NCBI GenBank assembly: GCA_005881495.1
Contig: VBHI01000255.1
Location: 1 to 16,608 of the forward strand
Direction: 5' to 3'
DNA length: 16,608 bases
From: Chloroflexota bacterium
GTDB lineage: Bacteria > Chloroflexota > Ktedonobacteria > Ktedonobacterales > Ktedonobacteraceae
Part shown: piece after piece, positions 13,664-16,608 of the stretch
How positions within the stretch are numbered: the stretch's first letter is position 1
How the letters are laid out: each line of letters begins with the position of its first letter
Program-made: the position numbers and the translations under genes
Notes under the pieces: model-generated
Database searches by the model: none
What the model was told of the DNA's origin: nothing
The model's input: only the letters and a program-made list of their open reading frames with translations

Positions 13664-14500
13664 ATGAAAACCCAGCTACACATTGGCGAAGTGGCAAAGT
13701 TACTGGGCATCACCCCAAAAACCATACGTCACTATCACAAAGTTGGGCTGCTGACGGAGCCACAGCGTACCGAGAGCGGTTATCGACTCTATACGGCAGG
13801 TGACCTGCTGCGCTTACAGCGTATTCGCCGCTTGCAGACGCTGGGGCTATCTCTCAAACAGATAAAAACGCTCCTTGGAGAACATGTATCCGGGCAAGAG
13901 CGATCACTTCGCGACGTTCTGCAATCTCTTCTCGAGGAACTCTCCGCCGAAATTCGGTCATTGGAAAAACAGCACGAACGCATCGAAACGCTGCTCAGGG
14001 AAGATAACATTGATATATTAGCTCCCTCCTCAAATACTTCCCCTACGTTGGAGTTTGTCAAAGAACACTTTGGTGAACAAATGGCAGGCGCCAGCGAGGA
14101 ACTACTGAAGTTGGACGAAAAAATCTTTAGCCAGCTCGATGCCTTCAACTGGCCCGAAAGTTACAATGAAGTACTGCAGTTGATGGTGCAATATGTTGCT
14201 GAACGCCCGCCGCTCTACCAACAAATACTGGGCTTTGCAGAACGCATCGCTGCGCTGGCTTCCCTCCCAGAAGAAGCTCCTGAGGTCGATCAACTCATCG
14301 AAGAAACACTGACATCCGACGGGCTGCTGGCGCTGCTTGCAATGCAGTCCGAGCTATCGACGCGTATTCCGCAAATGGCAAGCCCTTTCGCGGATGTCTT
14401 GTCCGAGCTAGCCAATGATACCTTATCTCCCGCGCAACAACGATTTTTAGAGGCAATGAACCGTATACAGTCCGACAGCGCGAAACGAGAAGAGCAATGA
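13664..14500 (+). CDS. MerR family transcriptional regulator with large helical ligand domain
   Basis: 278 aa. Residues 5-44 are the MerR winged HTH (HIGEVAKLLGITPKTIRHYH, then GLLTEPQRTESGYRLYT), followed by the second helix pair (LRLQRIRRLQTLGLSLKQIK) and a dimerising coiled coil to about residue 113. The remaining ~165 residues are predominantly helical, reminiscent of effector domains of drug- or peptide-sensing MerR proteins. No cysteine occurs anywhere in the protein, which argues against metal-thiolate (CueR/MerR) or Fe-S (SoxR) sensing. ATG 13664 follows GGAGAA at 13653-13658; the ORF extending to 13547 runs through the hairpin and operator and is rejected. It overlaps the ABC ATPase start by ATGA, so it is the first gene of a MerR-ATPase-permease operon controlled from 13596-13627. 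Confidence 0.92.
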   Translation: MKTQLHIGEVAKLLGITPKTIRHYHKVGLLTEPQRTESGYRLYTAGDLLRLQRIRRLQTLGLSLKQIKTLLGEHVSGQERSLRDVLQSLLEELSAEIRSLEKQHERIETLLREDNIDILAPSSNTSPTLEFVKEHFGEQMAGASEELLKLDEKIFSQLDAFNWPESYNEVLQLMVQYVAERPPLYQQILGFAERIAALASLPEEAPEVDQLIEETLTSDGLLALLAMQSELSTRIPQMASPFADVLSELANDTLSPAQQRFLEAMNRIQSDSAKREEQ

Positions 14501-15261
14501 ACATTGCCATCCGCACCCAAAATCTCTCTCGCTCCTTCAAAAAGTTCAATGCCGTCGAAAATTTGAACCTGTCAATCCAAAAAGGCGAGATCTACGGTTT
14601 CTTAGGCGCCAACGGCGCGGGTAAGACGACCACTATCAAGATGCTAGTCGGCTTGCTTGAACCCAGCACAGGCCAGGCATGGATCGCCGGCCATAATGCC
14701 TGGACCGATCCACTGGCCGCCAAAGCCGCCTTAGGTTATGTCGCAGATCGCGCTATACTGTACGAGCGCTTGACGGGCAGAGAATTCCTGAATTTTTTAG
14801 CACAACTGCGCGGCATTCCACTCAAGCGAGCTAAAGAACGCGTCGAGCATGTACTCGACTACCTGGAGTTGACGGAACACGCAGACCGCCTATGCGGGGC
14901 ATACTCCTTCGGCATGAAACGCAAGCTTGCCCTGGCGGGAGCCTTGCTGCACCAACCGCCTGTGTTAATTCTGGATGAGCCACTGAACGGCCTCGATCCC
15001 CGTAGTGCACACCGCCTGAAAGGGCTTTTTATCGAACGTGCTGCTAATGGTACGACTATTCTTCTATCCACCCATGATCTGGCAACTGCCGAAACTGTAT
15101 GTCACCGCGTCGGTATTATACACCGGGGACAATTGCTCGCCGAGGGCAGCGCCAGCGAACTGGAACAGATGGCTTCAGCATCAGACCTGGAAGCTGTCTT
15201 CCTCAGCCTGACCTCCAAAGAGGCACCTTCTCTGCCCATACAAGGAGAGGTAGCTGTATGA
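14497..15261 (+). CDS. ABC transporter ATP-binding protein
   Basis: 254 aa. Complete nucleotide-binding domain: Walker A GANGAGKT (37-44), signature YSFGMKRK (136-143), Walker B VLILDEP (156-162) with catalytic E161, D-loop NGLDP, and switch His193 (STHD). The Q-loop position reads YVADRAILYE, without the usual Gln, a variation common in ABC-2-type exporter ATPases. Such subunits drive export of drugs, peptides or lipids together with a separate membrane subunit. The partner gene starts in the ATGA overlap at 15258 but is disrupted by frameshift and a transposon, so this ATPase may be left without its membrane half unless it uses another permease. The start overlaps the merR stop (14497-14500), implying translational coupling. 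Confidence 0.92.
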   Translation: MNIAIRTQNLSRSFKKFNAVENLNLSIQKGEIYGFLGANGAGKTTTIKMLVGLLEPSTGQAWIAGHNAWTDPLAAKAALGYVADRAILYERLTGREFLNFLAQLRGIPLKRAKERVEHVLDYLELTEHADRLCGAYSFGMKRKLALAGALLHQPPVLILDEPLNGLDPRSAHRLKGLFIERAANGTTILLSTHDLATAETVCHRVGIIHRGQLLAEGSASELEQMASASDLEAVFLSLTSKEAPSLPIQGEVAV

Positions 15262-15617
15262 ACATCTCGCGTACTCTCTGGCGCATACAAATAGTATCTG
15301 TCCGCAATGGTGCACGCTATGATGCGCGCATGCGCTTCATCTTTGTCCTGGTGACCCTTTTTGACATGGCTCTAGGGTTCTGGTCAGGCAGCCAGTTGCT
15401 GTCACACATCGAGCAATGGAAAGCATCAGGGCCGCTGGCTCTACGCTGGCGGCCTTTTTACTGCCGACCACCCTGGTGGGACTGGCAACTGATCTCCTCC
15501 TGAGTTGGAGCATTGGACTACCAATGAGCATCATGGCTTATAGCGCTATCGCGACCGTAATGGTCATCATTGGATGCCTTGCCCTGCCAGTTCTCGGTAG
15601 TATCTGGGAAGAAAACG
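15258..15617 (+). pseudogene. ABC transporter permease, 5' fragment; frameshifted and interrupted by a TnpB element
   Basis: ATG 15258 overlaps the ATPase stop. The first frame encodes MNISRTLWRIQIVSVRNGAR, then a transmembrane helix (MRFIFVLVTLFDMALGFW) and LLSHIEQWKASG, but runs into TGA at 15501-15503 after a non-hydrophobic tail (81 aa in total). From about 15440 another frame carries the expected membrane segments (AAFLLPTTLVGLATDLLL; MAYSAIATVMVIIGCLALPV). One base lost around the TGGCGG at 15448-15453 would restore a single frame. The coding sequence then ends abruptly at about 15617, where the right end of an antisense IS200/IS605-type element begins. The rest of the permease should lie beyond the element, outside this window. 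Confidence 0.75.
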
Positions 15618-15649
15618 TCAATCACCCCACAGCTCAAGCCGGGGGCTTG
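15618..15649 (-). ncRNA. Predicted 3' end of the TnpB omegaRNA (right-end hairpins)
   Basis: Two mutually exclusive stems can form. One pairs the CCCC/GGGG at 15625-15628 and 15641-15644 with an inner GCT/AGC. The other is a perfect CAAGCC-GGG-GGCTTG stem at 15635-15649. The segment also encodes the last TnpB residues. In known systems the omegaRNA spans the 3' end of tnpB and the right end, and the guide is the adjacent host sequence. The 5' boundary of the RNA is not visible, so only its terminal part is given. Confidence 0.5.
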
Positions 15650-16608
15650 TGTCTGTGCTCCACCGCAACTCTGCATACCGTTGCCGGTTCGCAGCTTTGG
15701 CTTCATCGCACGACACATCAGGGGCAATCGACAAGTGCCCCGTACTCATCCAGTCTTGCCGGGTGAGCAACGTTCGCAAGGTGATATTCCTGGCACCCAC
15801 GAGGTCGGCATGGAGCGAGAAATGACAGGTTTGACATACGAAGACCAGCCCCTTGTTGGGGCGATTGCCAGGCGAAACATACCCACATTGGGGACACGCC
15901 TGACTGGTATGGTAGGCATCGACTTTGATACCCATACTGCCGTTCAGGGTAGCTTTGTAGGCAACATAGCGATGCAACTCGGCAAAAGCCCACTTGGAGA
16001 CATGACGGTTCGCCCGTCTCTGCTTCCTGCTGGCTTTCTTGCCATGGGTGCGCTTGGTGCGCTCACGGATGTGTGTCAAATCTTCCAACCCGATGAGACT
16101 GTGTGGATGCGCGGTGATGATGCGATGACTGATGGCATGGTTCACAGCCTGTTTCAACCGTCTCTCCCGTCCACTGATGACGACAAGTCGCCTCGTTGCG
16201 GAACGGGTGCCTTTTTTCTGCAACCGTTTGGTCAGTCTCGCATAGTGATCGGCTTGGGCGCGTACGGCCTTGCCAGAATAGAAAGCGGTCTTCCCTCGCG
16301 TATCGGTCGTGACGGCCAGGTAGCGCTGTCCTACATCCACCCCAACGACCTCTTTGTGCGTCTCAGGAGTGGGGTCAGCTACCTCAATCTCAAGAGAAAT
16401 CAGCAGGTAGAATTGCTTGCGGGGCTTGTCATACCAGAGCTTAGCGGCTCCGATATGGGCCTCCTGTTGGAGCAAAGCCACATGCGAGCTCTTGCCGGTG
16501 TAGGGCACGATCACACGGCCTTGCAGGGTGAGAATGCTCACCTGGGCATCTTTCTTCAGGCTATAGTCCCGATGGAAGTTGTAGGTGAGTGTGGGAGACA
16601 CGTACTTC
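15618..16608 (-). CDS. tnpB: TnpB-type RNA-guided nuclease of an IS200/IS605-group element (5' end outside window)
   Basis: Open to the window edge: 330 codons are visible and probably about 80-100 N-terminal residues are missing. Numbering from the GTG at 16601: a beta-rich region, then RuvC-I GVDVG (D89), RuvC-II GLEDL (E173), a zinc ribbon CPQCG (C236, C239) with CQTCH (C256, C259), and RuvC-III HADLVGARNI (D266). The basic helix between RuvC-I and RuvC-II (RLQKKGTRSATRR...GRERRLKQ) is usual for the family. All three catalytic acids and four zinc cysteines are present, so it looks active. TnpB uses an omegaRNA made from the element's right end to cut DNA at empty donor sites, favouring element retention. 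The last codons (LELWGD) are read from the right-end hairpin. GTG 16601 is not the true start: AAG TAC continues upstream in frame. Confidence 0.93.
   Translation of the reverse strand, partial: KYVSPTLTYNFHRDYSLKKDAQVSILTLQGRVIVPYTGKSSHVALLQQEAHIGAAKLWYDKPRKQFYLLISLEIEVADPTPETHKEVVGVDVGQRYLAVTTDTRGKTAFYSGKAVRAQADHYARLTKRLQKKGTRSATRRLVVISGRERRLKQAVNHAISHRIITAHPHSLIGLEDLTHIRERTKRTHGKKASRKQRRANRHVSKWAFAELHRYVAYKATLNGSMGIKVDAYHTSQACPQCGYVSPGNRPNKGLVFVCQTCHFSLHADLVGARNITLRTLLTRQDWMSTGHLSIAPDVSCDEAKAANRQRYAELRWSTDTSPRLELWGD

Larger units (their letters stand above)
15617..16608 (-). mobile_element. IS200/IS605-group element (TnpB-encoding), partial, inserted in the ABC permease gene
   Basis: The element's right end is at about 15617, where permease coding sequence stops and an antisense tnpB ORF ends. 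The right end has a CCCC...GGGG hairpin typical of the group. The left end and any tnpA are outside the window. These elements move by single-strand peel-and-paste and leave no target duplication, in keeping with the absence of visible terminal inverted repeats here. The exact terminal nucleotide is uncertain by a few bases. Confidence 0.75.

Noticed and set aside
15416..15766. 116-codon plus-strand frame as an independent gene
   Set aside because: It is the second frame of the frameshifted permease running into transposon DNA past 15617; there is no ribosome-binding site at ATG 15416.
1..16608. CRISPR array, rRNA or tRNA genes
   Set aside because: No regularly spaced direct repeats of 25-40 bp and no cloverleaf or rRNA-like conserved segment were seen by eye on either strand; the only tandem repeats are the 13-mers at 3085-3123.

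Overview
The window looks like chromosomal DNA of a member of the Ktedonobacteria (Chloroflexota; Ktedonobacter/Dictyobacter-like). Base composition is moderate, slightly above half G+C by eye. It carries two Ser/Thr protein kinase genes, one followed by the extracellular LamG-like domain that I associate with Ktedonobacteria receptor kinases. It also has IS200/IS605-type elements and many stand-alone metabolic and repair genes. The taxonomic call is inference from protein style; no rRNA or tRNA gene is visible.

Layout: the left edge cuts a minus-strand Ser/Thr kinase gene after 28 codons. After a gene-free 465 bp come plus-strand genes: an excisionase-type HTH protein with a coiled coil (552-1109), a four-helix membrane protein (1271-1678), an SbcD/Mre11-type nuclease without SbcC (1742-3073) and a DAO-family FAD oxidoreductase (3155-4357). 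A good sigma-70-like promoter and a leader inverted repeat then precede a DUF4395 membrane protein and a membrane-anchored thioredoxin (4515-5461), probably one redox operon. A membrane-anchored Asp-box (BNR) repeat protein (5715-7232) overlaps tail to tail, by 6 bp, with a minus-strand receptor kinase. That kinase is split by an in-frame TGA into a kinase part (8133-9095) and a TM plus LamG-like part (7227-8132).

The middle holds a solitary IS200/IS605-like right end (about 9270-9370) abutting an M20 amidohydrolase (minus), then a divergent full-length Ada methyltransferase (10696-11769). A palindrome-controlled promoter, a 43-aa membrane peptide and an intrinsic terminator sit immediately before an EamA exporter (12138-13154). 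A short YdeI/OmdA-family protein follows.

The right end is a drug-transport-like operon: a perfect 19-bp hairpin, a MerR-type promoter/operator with a 20-bp spacer, a cysteine-free MerR regulator, an ABC ATPase, and an ABC permease gene. MerR/ATPase and ATPase/permease are each joined by ATGA overlaps. The permease is dead twice over: a frameshift near 15440-15450, then insertion of a TnpB-encoding IS200/IS605-group element in antisense orientation at about 15617, running off the window. The TnpB catalytic residues visible here are intact. The most unusual items are the split receptor kinase, the solitary omegaRNA-like element end, the palindrome/micro-ORF/terminator arrangement before the exporter, and the TnpB insertion whose predicted guide matches the disrupted permease.
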